The notes below the pieces were generated by a model. That model made no database searches. It saw only the letters and a list, made by a program, of their open reading frames with translations, and was not told the DNA's origin. A DNA stretch of 16,861 nucleotides from Flavobacteriales bacterium UBA3376 (GTDB taxonomy: Bacteria > Bacteroidota > Bacteroidia > Flavobacteriales > Weeksellaceae). Positions 6,173-14,786 of the stretch are shown one piece after another (position 1 is the first letter of the stretch; each line of letters begins with the position of its first letter). Both the position numbers and the translations under genes were made by a program. The stretch lies in assembly GCA_002359055.1 (NCBI GenBank), contig DEQC01000065.1, positions 1-16,861 on the forward strand, in the 5' to 3' direction.

Positions 6173-9100
6173 TTAGAATTGTAATCTTAAATTCATACCG
6201 ATAGATCTCGTTGCAGGTAAATTTCCACCTTCTAAACCTTGAATATTTCCACTACCAGTGGAGGCCATCTCAGGATCATAATCCTTGTTGTCCAATCCCC
6301 AAGTAGCTAAATTTCTACCAAATGCACTGATTTGAATTCCACTAAATGGTCCAGTTAATTTTGAAGGGAAAGTATAAGTCAGAGTAACTTCTCTTAATTT
6401 AATATAATCCGCATTGAATATATTCTGTGCGTCAGGTCCTGAATAGAAATGTGAGAAATAGGTTTGTGCATCAACTACAGTGTTGTTTTGTGAAGTGTCA
6501 GTTACTGTATAACTTCCATCGCTGTTGTAGTTAATAGTACCAGTTACACCTGTTGAGATGATTCCGTTTTCACGAACTCCGTCAGCAGCAGTTGCTGCTG
6601 CCATACCACTATACATACTCCACATATGTGAAGTTGAGAAATATTTCCCTCCTTTTTGAACATCTATCAATGCGCTCAAAGTGAGGTTTTTGTAAGTAAA
6701 GGTGTTTCTGAAGCCCATATTATAATCAGGCAAAACAGATCCAAGACTTTTCACAGGTGTTGAAGCGTACAATCCATTGGCATTAACAACTTTATTGCCC
6801 TCGTTATCATATACGAAATCAGTTCCTCTGATTTGTCCCCATTCTTCCCCCAAAATACCAGCAATAGATACATTGAATGGTGCGTTTCCGATGATAATGG
6901 CTTCTAAATCTCCATAGAGGTCAGTAATTTTGTTTTTGTTTTTAGAGAAGTTCCAAGTTAAACTCCATTCAAAATCACTTGTTCTTACAGGAACAACGGT
7001 AACTAAAGCTTCTATACCTTTGTTTTCCATAGCTCCAGCATTTAGGTTTTTGAATCCAAATCCAGTAGATGCAGATGTTTGAACAGGCATGATCAAGTCT
7101 TGAGTTTCTTGCTCATAATAAGTTACGTCAAACATGAATCTGTTTTTAAACATTCTGGCTTCTAAACCAACTTCCCAAGTAGTCACTAATTCAGGTTTTA
7201 AATCTGAATTTCTTCTTGTGCTTTCGTTGGTAAATGTTGGAGTTTCTAAGAAGATAGAAGACAGACTCGACGCTAAAAATACGTTGTTCAATAAATATGG
7301 ATCTGCATCATGTCTAACTTCTGACCAACCTCCTCTTATTTTACCAAAACCTAACCAAGAAGATTCAATCAATTCTGAGAATACAAAACTTCCACTTAAT
7401 GACGGATAGAAATAAGAGTTGTTGTGCGATGGTAAAGTTGATGACCAGTCGTTTCTACCAGTTACATCAACAAATAATAAATTGTCCCATCCTAAAGAAA
7501 CTTGACCAAAAACACTATTCGTTCTACTTTTTGTTCTTGCTTCAGTGATAATCGGAGTTTCTTTACTATTTCCTAAATTGTAAATTTCAGGAGCAATCAA
7601 ACCTCCACTGGTTGAACCACTGAGTAAGTTAGCATTCATATCTTTTCTGTTGATACCAGCAAAAGCATTTACGCTGAAACGTCCGAATTCCTTGTTGAAA
7701 TGTAAACGTCCTTCATAGTTCATTTCTGTAAATCCACGTTTTGTATAATTGTATTCAGATGTGGCAGCTGAACCTATGGCAACGTGACTATTGACATCGA
7801 AAGAATAGGTGTCTCCGTAAATGGTTGTGGTAGCATATAAATTTTCATTGAAATCGTATCTTAATTTAACGTTTCCATAAAATCTATTTCTCAAGTCTTT
7901 AGAAGTGTTTTCGTAAACTGTCCAATAGGGATTATCAGAATAAGCAGGAGTGCCATCGAACCAAGAAGTTCTGTTCCAAGTTCTCTGAGTTCCATCGGAT
8001 AATTTATAATCTCTCAATTTTGCGAAGTCTAATTGTCTTTGTCCCCATTGGAAGAATTTCTGAATAACACTATTGTCACCATAACCAACTTCGGGTCTGT
8101 TAAAACCACTGGTTCTTACATAATTGATGTCGGCAGATGCGGTGAAATTATCATTGAATCTGTTTTGAAGGTTCAATGAGGCTGTAGATCGTTTTAAAGT
8201 TGAGTTAGGGACAATTCCCGATTGGTTTACGTTGGATAAAGAGAATCTGGCCATTGTATTTTCATAGGATTTCCCAAATGAAATACTATTGGTGTAAGTT
8301 ATTCCATGCCTAAAGAAGTCTTCTACATCGGTTTTAGGATATACCCAAGGAGTAGGTGTCAAATAGTCACTTGCAAATTCAGGGTCAAAGGCATTCCATT
8401 GTAAAACCAATCGATTGGGATCATATTTTGGTCCCCAGCTTTCGTCCACTCCAAAAGCTACGATTTCATAATCGGTACCATTGATATTAACTACCTCAAA
8501 TTCTCCATCACCACCACCATAAATCTTTTGTAATCTTGGGAAAATTGAAATTGTCTCGACCGAAATACCAGTGTTAAGAATGATTTCATCTCTTCCTTTT
8601 CTTGCGCTTTTTGTGGTAATCATAATTACACCATTGGCTCCTCTGGACCCATATAAAGCAGCTGCAGGTCCTCCTTTCAAAACATTGATAGATTCTATGT
8701 CATCTGGGTTGATATCAAATGCCATGTCACCATAGTCACGTCCACCAGCTCCTCTTTGAGTATTGGTGTCATTGAAGTTGGAGTTGTTCATAGGAACTCC
8801 GTCAACGACAATTAAAGGACGGTTTTCTCCAGTTAATGAAGTGACTCCTCGAATGGTCAATCGAGTCGATCCACCCAAATTCGATGATGGGGAAGTGATT
8901 TGAACTCCTGCTACATTTCCAGACAATGCATTCAATGGATTGCTAACCCTAGAAGCTGCTAAAATGTCACCATCCACTTCTTGTGAAGAATATCCAAGTG
9001 ATCTTTCGTCACGGCTGATTCCAAGGGCGGTAATTACTACACCTTCCAAGGCAACAGTTTCAGACGGGGTCAATTGAACATTGTACACATTTGCATCAGT

Positions 9101-9352
9101 AATGGTAATTAATGCAAGGTTTTTGTCCATAGCTTCAATAGTTATAACATCACCTGCATTGACGGAGATAGAAAAGTTTCCGTCCAGATCTGAATAGGTT
9201 TCCTGCCCTGATGGTGCGGTAATTACAGCATCATAAATAGGAAACCCGTTTTCATCAGTGACATTTCCACTGATGGTCTTTTGTTGTGCAATTAGAAATC
9301 CTCCGAAGAGAACGCCAATTATCACAAATAAACCTTTTAACTTTGCTCTCAT
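6173..9352 (-). CDS. SusC/RagA-family TonB-linked outer-membrane transporter
   Basis: Outer-membrane beta-barrel of 1059 residues, normal for the family, importing a bound nutrient with TonB energy. Order of parts: signal peptide 1-23 ending IAQ; carboxypeptidase-regulatory-like beta domain about 26-95 (KTISGNVTDENGFPIYDAVI, then SDLDGNFSI); the family hallmark GVVITALGISRDERSLGYS (104-122); a plug domain with NPLNALSGNVAGVQI (138-152), TRLTIRGVTSL (163-173) and IVVDGVPMNN (181-190); then the barrel, ending in the typical aromatic terminus LRLQF. No N-terminal STN domain precedes it, so sigma-factor signalling is not expected. It is the first gene of the operon with susD. It diverges from rnhB across a 91-base gap in which I found no exact TAnnTTTG element for it. 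Confidence 0.95.
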   Translation of the reverse strand: MRAKLKGLFVIIGVLFGGFLIAQQKTISGNVTDENGFPIYDAVITAPSGQETYSDLDGNFSISVNAGDVITIEAMDKNLALITITDANVYNVQLTPSETVALEGVVITALGISRDERSLGYSSQEVDGDILAASRVSNPLNALSGNVAGVQITSPSSNLGGSTRLTIRGVTSLTGENRPLIVVDGVPMNNSNFNDTNTQRGAGGRDYGDMAFDINPDDIESINVLKGGPAAALYGSRGANGVIMITTKSARKGRDEIILNTGISVETISIFPRLQKIYGGGDGEFEVVNINGTDYEIVAFGVDESWGPKYDPNRLVLQWNAFDPEFASDYLTPTPWVYPKTDVEDFFRHGITYTNSISFGKSYENTMARFSLSNVNQSGIVPNSTLKRSTASLNLQNRFNDNFTASADINYVRTSGFNRPEVGYGDNSVIQKFFQWGQRQLDFAKLRDYKLSDGTQRTWNRTSWFDGTPAYSDNPYWTVYENTSKDLRNRFYGNVKLRYDFNENLYATTTIYGDTYSFDVNSHVAIGSAATSEYNYTKRGFTEMNYEGRLHFNKEFGRFSVNAFAGINRKDMNANLLSGSTSGGLIAPEIYNLGNSKETPIITEARTKSRTNSVFGQVSLGWDNLLFVDVTGRNDWSSTLPSHNNSYFYPSLSGSFVFSELIESSWLGFGKIRGGWSEVRHDADPYLLNNVFLASSLSSIFLETPTFTNESTRRNSDLKPELVTTWEVGLEARMFKNRFMFDVTYYEQETQDLIMPVQTSASTGFGFKNLNAGAMENKGIEALVTVVPVRTSDFEWSLTWNFSKNKNKITDLYGDLEAIIIGNAPFNVSIAGILGEEWGQIRGTDFVYDNEGNKVVNANGLYASTPVKSLGSVLPDYNMGFRNTFTYKNLTLSALIDVQKGGKYFSTSHMWSMYSGMAAATAADGVRENGIISTGVTGTINYNSDGSYTVTDTSQNNTVVDAQTYFSHFYSGPDAQNIFNADYIKLREVTLTYTFPSKLTGPFSGIQISAFGRNLATWGLDNKDYDPEMASTGSGNIQGLEGGNLPATRSIGMNLRLQF

Positions 9353-9443
9353 GTGTTAAAATATTTAGTTAATGTTTCACTAATTTAACATATAACTAAC
9401 AAACAAAGGTTATAAAGACGTTTTATTTTTTTCAATTTTAATT

Positions 9444-10040
9444 ATGAAAAGTCAATTTTCGCTCAATAAAATAGAGGTTGGATGTGATGAGGCAGGTCGT
9501 GGATGCCTTGCTGGTCCTGTGTTTGCAGCTGCTGTAGTTCTGGATGAGTCGTTTGAAAATGAGTGGATTAAAGATTCTAAAAAATTAACAGAAAAAAAGA
9601 GAAATGAACTCAGATCTGTTATAGAAAAGCAAGCTTTGGCTTGGTCTGTAGCTTTTGTTGATGTAAATGAAATAGACGAAATCAATATTTTGAATGCAAG
9701 TATTTTGGCTATGCATAGAGCTTTGGATGCATTGACTATTGATTTTGAGCATATTGCTGTGGATGGTAATAGATTCAAAGATTATAAAAAAATCGAATCG
9801 ACTTGTATCATCAAAGGTGATTCTAAATTTCAAAACATTGCAGCAGCATCTATTTTAGCCAAAACTTATAGAGATGATTATATGAAGAAAATTCACGAAG
9901 AATTTCCAGCATATAATTGGTCGAAAAATAAGGGTTATCCAACCAGAGAACATAGAAGTGCTATTGAGGAATTAGGTCCGTGCAAATACCATCGACTATC
10001 TTTCAGTTTGTTGCCTAAACAGGTGAAATTGGATTTGTAA
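9444..10040 (+). CDS. rnhB: Ribonuclease HII
   Basis: Cytoplasmic endonuclease of 198 residues that cuts the RNA strand of RNA-DNA hybrids and excises misincorporated ribonucleotides. The N-terminal VGCDEAGRGCLAGPV gives catalytic Asp15 and Glu16 and the GRG clamp motif (18-20). Asp107 (AVDGNRF) and Asp126 (KGDSKF) complete the four-carboxylate site and match E. coli RNase HII positions closely. SKFQNIAAASILAKTYRD is the family block that follows. ATG at 9444 gives a normal N-terminus. It diverges from susC and its stop is one base from the convergent coaD stop. Confidence 0.96.
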   Translation: MKSQFSLNKIEVGCDEAGRGCLAGPVFAAAVVLDESFENEWIKDSKKLTEKKRNELRSVIEKQALAWSVAFVDVNEIDEINILNASILAMHRALDALTIDFEHIAVDGNRFKDYKKIESTCIIKGDSKFQNIAAASILAKTYRDDYMKKIHEEFPAYNWSKNKGYPTREHRSAIEELGPCKYHRLSFSLLPKQVKLDL

Positions 10041-10041
10041 A

Positions 10042-10503
10042 TTAAATCCTAACTTCTTCTGGAACCAGTAGTTTATAATCACCATTGTTTTTAATAACAT
10101 CTCTAACAATGCTCGAGCTGATGTATGATTTTCCAGAGGAAGTCAATAAGAACACAGTTTCTATTTCTTTGTTTGCGATGGCTCGATTGGTGTGAGCAAT
10201 GGCTTTTTCGAATTCAAAATCCGCCGGATTTCTCAAACCTCTTAAAATGAATTTCGCGTTTTTTCTTGCGCAATAATCAACAGTTAATCCTTCATAAACA
10301 TCTACTTCGACATTTGGGAATTTACTCAAAGCGGCTTCGATCCATTTTCTTCTTTGCTCCAAAGAAAACATATAACTCTTTTGAGCATTTTGTCCGATGG
10401 CCACAATTATTTTATCAAATAAAGGTACAGCTCGTTCGACTATATCATAATGTCCTAAAGTAATTGGGTCAAAGGATCCTGGGAAAATAGCTATGCGTTC
10501 CAT
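10042..10503 (-). CDS. coaD: Phosphopantetheine adenylyltransferase
   Basis: Cytoplasmic enzyme of 153 residues catalysing the penultimate step of coenzyme A synthesis (4'-phosphopantetheine plus ATP to dephospho-CoA). It shows the nucleotidyltransferase start FPGSFDPITLGHYDIV with the T-x-G-H motif at 15-18, then EGLTVDYCARKNAKFILRGL with RNPADFEFE, and the C-terminal SSSIVRDVI. Length is typical. Its first 13 bases overlap the end of ddl, so the two are translationally linked, and it ends one base from rnhB. Confidence 0.96.
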   Translation of the reverse strand: MERIAIFPGSFDPITLGHYDIVERAVPLFDKIIVAIGQNAQKSYMFSLEQRRKWIEAALSKFPNVEVDVYEGLTVDYCARKNAKFILRGLRNPADFEFEKAIAHTNRAIANKEIETVFLLTSSGKSYISSSIVRDVIKNNGDYKLLVPEEVRI

Positions 10504-11480
10504 AAATTTTTTCTGTTTAATGCAATTTCAATTTCGTTGTCAAATAAATCTTTCAAATTTAAATTTGAATATTCTGCTTGTTGTGGGAAAATACTCGCAG
10601 AAGAAAATCCTGGAAGTGTATTCATTTCTAAAAAATGAGGAAGACCATTGACTATGATATATTCCGAGCGAGTGATTCCTGTCATTTGTAAACTTTCATA
10701 AGCTTTGGCAGCAATTTCTTCGACTTTTTTTCTTGTTTCATCGTTCAGCCTTGCAGGTGTAATTTCGTCTGAAGCACCTTCATATTTGGCTTCATAATCA
10801 AAAAAATCGTTGTGACTAACAATTTCAGTAATTCCAACGATTTTGGTTTCACCCTTGAATTGAATCACTCCGACTGAAACCTCAGTTCCATCCAAAAATT
10901 CTTCTATCAAAACTTCTTTATCTTCCTTGAAAGCCAATTCTAATGCAGCTTTCATTTCTGATTTTTCATGAACTTTGGAAATGCCTAAACTCGAACCCGA
11001 TTGATTAGGTTTTACAAAACAAGGCAAACCAATTTTATTTAAAATTTCATCGAGGTCATAAGGTAGATTTTGATGAATGTAAACTGATTTTGCGTGAGGA
11101 ATTCCGTATTTTTCTAAAACAGCAATACAGTCTTTTTTGTTGAAAGTCAAAGCTGATTGGTAAAAATTACAACCGGTATAAGGCAATCCTATAAGTTCCC
11201 AATAAGCTTGTAAATATCCATCTTCGCCAGGAGTTCCATGAATGATGTTGACTACACAATCGAACTTGTGTTTGTTCCCATTGATGGTATAACTAAAATC
11301 TTCTTTATTGATCGGAAATTTCTCTCCATCGATTTCCGCATACCAGCCTTCTTTTAAAATTCTGACGCGAACTTTATTGTATTTTTCATCGTCCAAACTA
11401 TCGAAAACCAATTCACAACTCTTGAGAGAAACTTTATATTCATCCGAATAACCACCAGCGACTACAGCTATATTTAACAT
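10491..11480 (-). CDS. ddl: D-alanine--D-alanine ligase
   Basis: Cytoplasmic ATP-grasp enzyme of 329 residues making the D-Ala-D-Ala dipeptide for peptidoglycan. N-terminal VAGGYSDEYKVSLKSCE contains the Glu14 and V-S substrate motif. The ATP-grasp part shows PCFVKPNQSGSSLGISKV and LIEEFLDGTEVSVGV. The C-terminal metal and substrate motif reads ITRSEYIIV and FLEMNTLPGFS followed by SIFPQQA. The usual Arg-x-Asp metal ligand is Arg-x-Glu here, which I believe is common in Bacteroidota. It is the first gene of a ddl-coaD operon, divergent from the PASTA gene. The arrangement ddl / PASTA / rluA-family is a conserved neighbourhood in this phylum. Confidence 0.96.
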   Translation of the reverse strand: MLNIAVVAGGYSDEYKVSLKSCELVFDSLDDEKYNKVRVRILKEGWYAEIDGEKFPINKEDFSYTINGNKHKFDCVVNIIHGTPGEDGYLQAYWELIGLPYTGCNFYQSALTFNKKDCIAVLEKYGIPHAKSVYIHQNLPYDLDEILNKIGLPCFVKPNQSGSSLGISKVHEKSEMKAALELAFKEDKEVLIEEFLDGTEVSVGVIQFKGETKIVGITEIVSHNDFFDYEAKYEGASDEITPARLNDETRKKVEEIAAKAYESLQMTGITRSEYIIVNGLPHFLEMNTLPGFSSASIFPQQAEYSNLNLKDLFDNEIEIALNRKNLWNA

Positions 11481-11499
11481 AAAGATTTAATTCTAAATT

Positions 11500-11507
11500 C
11501 AAAGATA
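11500..11507 (-). promoter_or_regulatory. Candidate -7 promoter element for ddl-coaD
   Basis: Minus-strand TATCTTTG matches TAnnTTTG exactly, 19 bases before the ddl ATG, implying a short leader. No clear TTTG at the -33 position. Confidence 0.42.
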
Positions 11508-11565
11508 AGATGAAATTAGAAATTGAGAAGGTTTTTGTTTTAATTTTAGTTAAAATGGAATTTTA

Positions 11566-11581
11566 ATCAAAAACTTTTGAT
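11566..11581. repeat. Short inverted repeat between ddl and the PASTA gene
   Basis: ATCAAAA and TTTTGAT (7 bases each) flank a 2-base spacer in the divergent gap. It may be an operator half-pair, but the region is very AT-rich and such repeats can arise by chance. Confidence 0.25.
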
Positions 11582-11620
11582 CGAAATTTTTATAGCTATA
11601 ATTCACATAAAATTTTTATG

Positions 11621-11628
11621 TAAGTTTG
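11621..11628 (+). promoter_or_regulatory. Candidate -7 promoter element for the PASTA/RluA-family operon
   Basis: TAAGTTTG matches TAnnTTTG exactly, 66 bases before the GTG start. A small palindrome (ACATAAA and TTTATGT, 11605-11621) abuts it. A -33 element is not evident. Confidence 0.42.
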
Positions 11629-11694
11629 TAGCTTACTTTATTTGGTGTGAGATTTGAATGAAAATGAAATCTTGTATTCTAAATTATTTGATTT

Positions 11695-12672
11695 GTGAGA
11701 TTTATAAGAACGTTTTTTAATTGGCAATTTTGGGCAAGTATAGGGATTATGCTGCTTTTGTGTTTTGGGTTGTATCACTTTACCTTTAAAGTTTGGTTGA
11801 AGTCATATACGAATCATAATCAAGAGATAGAATTGCCGGATTTGTATCAAATGCATATCGATGATGCTTTAAAAACGCTTGATAGTTTGGGGTTGACTTA
11901 TGAAGTTGATAGTGTGAGATTTGATTCCGCCTATTTGCCTTTATCGGTTTTAGAATCTTATCCAGAAAAAGGATTTAAAGTAAAGAAAGGCAGAAAAATT
12001 CTGATCAAATCAAATCCAAGTGATTGGCGTCCAACTTTTTTACCTGACATCGTTGGGAAATCGAAAAGGTTGGCAATCACACAACTCAAGTTGGCTGGTT
12101 TAGAAGTAGGTGATACGATTTATAAACCAGATTTGGCAAGAGACGCAGTCTTGGGAGTTATGTATAAAGGTAGAAGTATCGAAAAAGATTTTGAATTGCC
12201 TCGTTTTGCAAAAGTAGATTTGATTTTAGGGAAAGGTTTAGAATACGGAGTGAAAACACCTGATTTGATCGGCTTGTTTTTGGAAGAAGCTGAATCTTCT
12301 ATTTTGGCCAATCGATTTGATGTTGGAAGATTAAGTGTTGAAGGTCCTGTGGTCGATAGTTCAGAACTTCGAGTGTTTTATCAATATCCTTTGCCAAACG
12401 ATAATTACGACCAAGGTCTGCCAGTAGATTTATGGTTGAGTACAAAAGACATAAAAAGTTTAGAAAATATTATCAAGGATTTGAATCGTCAATATCGAAA
12501 CTTCGGTGACAATGATTCGCTTGCCATTGAAACTTATAGAGGTGAGCTCAATTTGGACGATGAATCTATAAATTCTCCTCAACTTCAAGCTTTAGAAGAT
12601 ACGGATAAAAGTGAAGAGAATGAGGAGAAGTCTGAAGAAAATTCAGGCTCGAGAGGATTTCAGTTTGATTAA
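11695..12672 (+). CDS. PASTA-domain membrane protein without kinase domain
   Basis: A 325-residue protein anchored by one N-terminal membrane segment (about 12-30) with the rest periplasmic. Three PASTA-like repeats follow at about 45-110 (IELPDLYQMHIDDALKTLDS), 115-183 (FLPDIVGKSKRLAITQLK) and 186-250 (VKTPDLIGLFLEEAESSI). After them come a polar linker and a very acidic C-terminus (about 298-325). PASTA domains bind peptidoglycan or muropeptides in kinases and PBPs; here no catalytic domain is present. Its place beside ddl fits a cell-wall role, which is inference. The start is GTG at 11695: an in-frame stop lies at 11689-11691, so no longer form exists, and the next ATG would remove half of the membrane anchor. 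It lies 22 bases upstream of the rluA-family gene and is probably co-transcribed with it. Confidence 0.88.
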   Translation: MRFIRTFFNWQFWASIGIMLLLCFGLYHFTFKVWLKSYTNHNQEIELPDLYQMHIDDALKTLDSLGLTYEVDSVRFDSAYLPLSVLESYPEKGFKVKKGRKILIKSNPSDWRPTFLPDIVGKSKRLAITQLKLAGLEVGDTIYKPDLARDAVLGVMYKGRSIEKDFELPRFAKVDLILGKGLEYGVKTPDLIGLFLEEAESSILANRFDVGRLSVEGPVVDSSELRVFYQYPLPNDNYDQGLPVDLWLSTKDIKSLENIIKDLNRQYRNFGDNDSLAIETYRGELNLDDESINSPQLQALEDTDKSEENEEKSEENSGSRGFQFD

Positions 12673-12694
12673 TTGTGAAGAAATATAATTGGAT

Positions 12695-13708
12695 ATGAAT
12701 AAAGAAAATTCTTTCCAAAAGTTTTCAGTTGTAGTAGAGGAGGGGCAAAAACCTTTGAGAATTGATAAATTTTTGGTTGAAACTTTGGATGGAATAGTTA
12801 GAAGTAAAATCCAGAAAGCTTCCGAGGGAAATTTGCTTTTTGTCAATGGTGAAAACGTTAAATCCAATTATAAAGTCAAACCTGGAGATGCAATAGAAAT
12901 TTCTATTGAATCACAACCCAATTTATTGAATGTTGAAGCTGAGGATATTCCTTTGGATCTAATTTATGAAGATGAGGAATTAGCTGTTATCAATAAGCCG
13001 GCAGGAATGGTCGTTCATCCAGGACATGGAAATTATTCAGGAACTTTGGTCAACGCTATCAAACATCATTTCGTCAATCTTCCTTCTATGAAATCGGATA
13101 CGGATCGTCCGGGTTTGGTTCATCGAATAGATAAAGACACGAGTGGATTGTTGGTCATAGCCAAAACAGAAGCTTCAATGGAAAGTTTAAATGCTCAATT
13201 CAAAGCACATTCAGTGACGAGATTGTACAATGCTTTGGTTTGGGGAGAGGTTGAAGAAGATGCTGCTACGATTGAAGGAAATATAGGTCGTCATCTGAAA
13301 GATCGTTTGCAAATGTCTGTTTTTGAAGATGGAAGTCAAGGGAAACACGCAATTACTCATTACAAAGTATTGGAAAGATTTACGTATGTAACTTTGGTTG
13401 AATGTCAATTAGAAACTGGTAGAACTCATCAAATCAGAGCACACTTTAAACACATCGGTCATCCGCTTTTCAATGATGAAAGGTATGGAGGCGATAAAAT
13501 ATTGAAGGGAACTACATTTAGTAAATACAAACAATTTGTTGAAAATTGTTTTAAAGTTTGTCCTAGACAAGCTTTGCATGCAAGAAGTCTTTCGTTTGAT
13601 CATCCGACAACAAGCGAGAGAATGCACTTTGAGCAAGAACTTCCAGAAGATATTCTAGAATTGCTGGACAAGTGGAGAAATTATACCAAACATTCGAGGA
13701 ATGAATAA
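12695..13708 (+). CDS. RluA/RluD-family 23S rRNA pseudouridine synthase
   Basis: Cytoplasmic RNA-modifying enzyme of 337 residues. An S4 RNA-binding domain occupies about 19-70 (KPLRIDKFLVETL, then GNLLFVNGENVKSNYKVKPGD). The catalytic domain begins ELAVINKPAGMVVHPG (95-110) and contains RPGLVHRIDKDTSGLLVIAK (138-157), in which Asp146 is the expected nucleophile. LETGRTHQIRAHF is the second family block. S4 plus this catalytic form suggests RluD (positions around 1911-1917 of 23S rRNA), but RluC-like specificity cannot be excluded. ATG at 12695 was preferred over the TTG two codons earlier. It is the second gene after the PASTA protein and is terminated by the hairpin at 13716-13746. Confidence 0.94.
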   Translation: MNKENSFQKFSVVVEEGQKPLRIDKFLVETLDGIVRSKIQKASEGNLLFVNGENVKSNYKVKPGDAIEISIESQPNLLNVEAEDIPLDLIYEDEELAVINKPAGMVVHPGHGNYSGTLVNAIKHHFVNLPSMKSDTDRPGLVHRIDKDTSGLLVIAKTEASMESLNAQFKAHSVTRLYNALVWGEVEEDAATIEGNIGRHLKDRLQMSVFEDGSQGKHAITHYKVLERFTYVTLVECQLETGRTHQIRAHFKHIGHPLFNDERYGGDKILKGTTFSKYKQFVENCFKVCPRQALHARSLSFDHPTTSERMHFEQELPEDILELLDKWRNYTKHSRNE

Positions 13709-13715
13709 TGTAAAA

Positions 13716-13754
13716 CAACCGTTTTGAATTCAATTCAAAACGGTTGCTTTTTTT
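13716..13754. terminator. Strong bidirectional terminator between rluA-family gene and the nitrite operon
   Basis: Fifteen-base perfect arms, 13716-13730 (CAACCGTTTTGAATT) and 13732-13746, meet at a one-base centre. The plus strand continues CTTTTTTT (13747-13754). On the minus strand the stem is followed by TTGTTTTAC, so it can also serve the convergent cytochrome gene. Confidence 0.85.
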
Positions 13755-13766
13755 GGATTCAATATT

Positions 13767-14189
13767 TTATTCCAATGATAAAATATATTTAACCATAAGT
13801 CTTGCATCTTCTTCACTTAAATCTAAGTGAGGAGTCATAGGAATTTCTCCCCAAATACCCACACTTCCGTCAATGATATGTGATACCAGTACGTCGATAT
13901 CCTCTTCAGAGTATTTTTCAGCTACTTCTTTATAGCTTGGTCCAATGACTTTTGTATCATTTTGGTGACAAGTACGGCAGTCGCTACCTTCGATCAAAGC
14001 CAATCCAGCTTCGAGTGAATTGTCGGCTGATGCAGTTTCTTCTGAAGCATCACCACTGTCTTCTTTATAAACCGAGTCATCTTGAGCAACTGTTGCGTCC
14101 ATGTCTGGGTCTGTTGGTTGTTGTTCTCCTCCTGAAGAACAAGATACCATAAATGCTAAAAAGCTAATTGCAATAATAATGTTTTTCAT
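13767..14189 (-). CDS. Small monohaem cytochrome c lipoprotein
   Basis: A 140-residue class I cytochrome. The signal peptide ends FMVSC with the lipidated cysteine at residue 17. An acidic, low-complexity linker (about 22-58) then leads to a compact haem domain: CRTCH at 71-75 covalently binds haem, KVIGPSYKEVAEKY follows, and Met118 in EIPMTPH is the likely sixth ligand. The C-terminal helix ends MVKYILSLE. This layout matches the c551/c552-type domain. It is the last gene of the nirK operon, 17 bases after sco, so an electron-donor role to NirK is plausible. This is inferred from context, not shown by the sequence. The tether would let the domain move at the membrane surface. Confidence 0.92.
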   Translation of the reverse strand: MKNIIIAISFLAFMVSCSSGGEQQPTDPDMDATVAQDDSVYKEDSGDASEETASADNSLEAGLALIEGSDCRTCHQNDTKVIGPSYKEVAEKYSEEDIDVLVSHIIDGSVGIWGEIPMTPHLDLSEEDARLMVKYILSLE

Positions 14190-14206
14190 GTCATATAAAT
14201 TTTTGG

Positions 14207-14785
14207 TTATGAATTATTTAATAGTTTGTTGATTTCATTTACAACCTCAGAAGTATCAACAGATAAACCTTCTTTTTGATAAGTTAAAACTCCTTGGTCT
14301 GAAAAAACACTGATGATGTTTGAATGTGAAAAATCAATAGGTGAGATCTGTTTGTATTTTACTGACAAAACATTGGCAAATTCTCGAGTCGATGCTTCAT
14401 CGCTTCTTAAAAATAACCATTGATCACCATTGAAATCATTATCATTTAAATATTTTTTCATCGTTTCTGGAGTATCAACTTTTGGGTCTATAGAAACCAA
14501 CACTAATTTGATTTTATTTTCATTATAATTTCCTAATTTTTTTTCAATTTCTCTCATTTCTCCCGTCAATCTTGGGCAAGCGGTTTTGCATGAAGTATAA
14601 ATCATCACCATAACCAGAGTGTTTCCTTTTAAATCAGAGAGTTTTATGAATTCTCCCTCTTGATTTTCCCATTCTGAATTCAATTGAAAAATCGATTCAG
14701 ACGAATCATTTGTTAGATGTTCATCTTTCTGATTGCAAGCCATTGCAGTGAAAGCGATCATTAAGTATATGAGTAAGTTTTTCAT
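14207..14785 (-). CDS. SCO1/SenC/PrrC-family copper and thiol protein, lipoprotein
   Basis: A 192-residue thioredoxin-fold protein facing the periplasm. The signal peptide ends TAMAC with the lipidated cysteine at residue 17. The copper/redox motif is TSCKTACP, with Cys66 and Cys70 (C-x3-C) plus the distal His154 (FSHSNII). LVSIDPKVDTPETMKKYL is the family block. SCO proteins deliver copper to, or reduce, the CuA site of cytochrome oxidase. Some serve other copper enzymes. Inside a nirK operon, maturation of NirK copper sites is a reasonable inference. I chose ATG 14785 over an upstream in-frame start at 14815, because the longer form overlaps nirV by 29 bases and puts a charged decapeptide before the signal peptide. 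The chosen start lies one base after the nirV stop, suggesting coupling. Confidence 0.93.
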   Translation of the reverse strand: MKNLLIYLMIAFTAMACNQKDEHLTNDSSESIFQLNSEWENQEGEFIKLSDLKGNTLVMVMIYTSCKTACPRLTGEMREIEKKLGNYNENKIKLVLVSIDPKVDTPETMKKYLNDNDFNGDQWLFLRSDEASTREFANVLSVKYKQISPIDFSHSNIISVFSDQGVLTYQKEGLSVDTSEVVNEINKLLNNS

Positions 14786-14786
14786 A

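Noticed and set aside
7134..7409. Plus-strand 91-codon open frame inside susC
   Set aside because: It lies fully within a well-supported gene on the other strand and its translation has no recognisable motif.
12689..12694. TTG start for the RluA-family gene
   Set aside because: An ATG lies two codons downstream with equally good context, so the shorter start is preferred.
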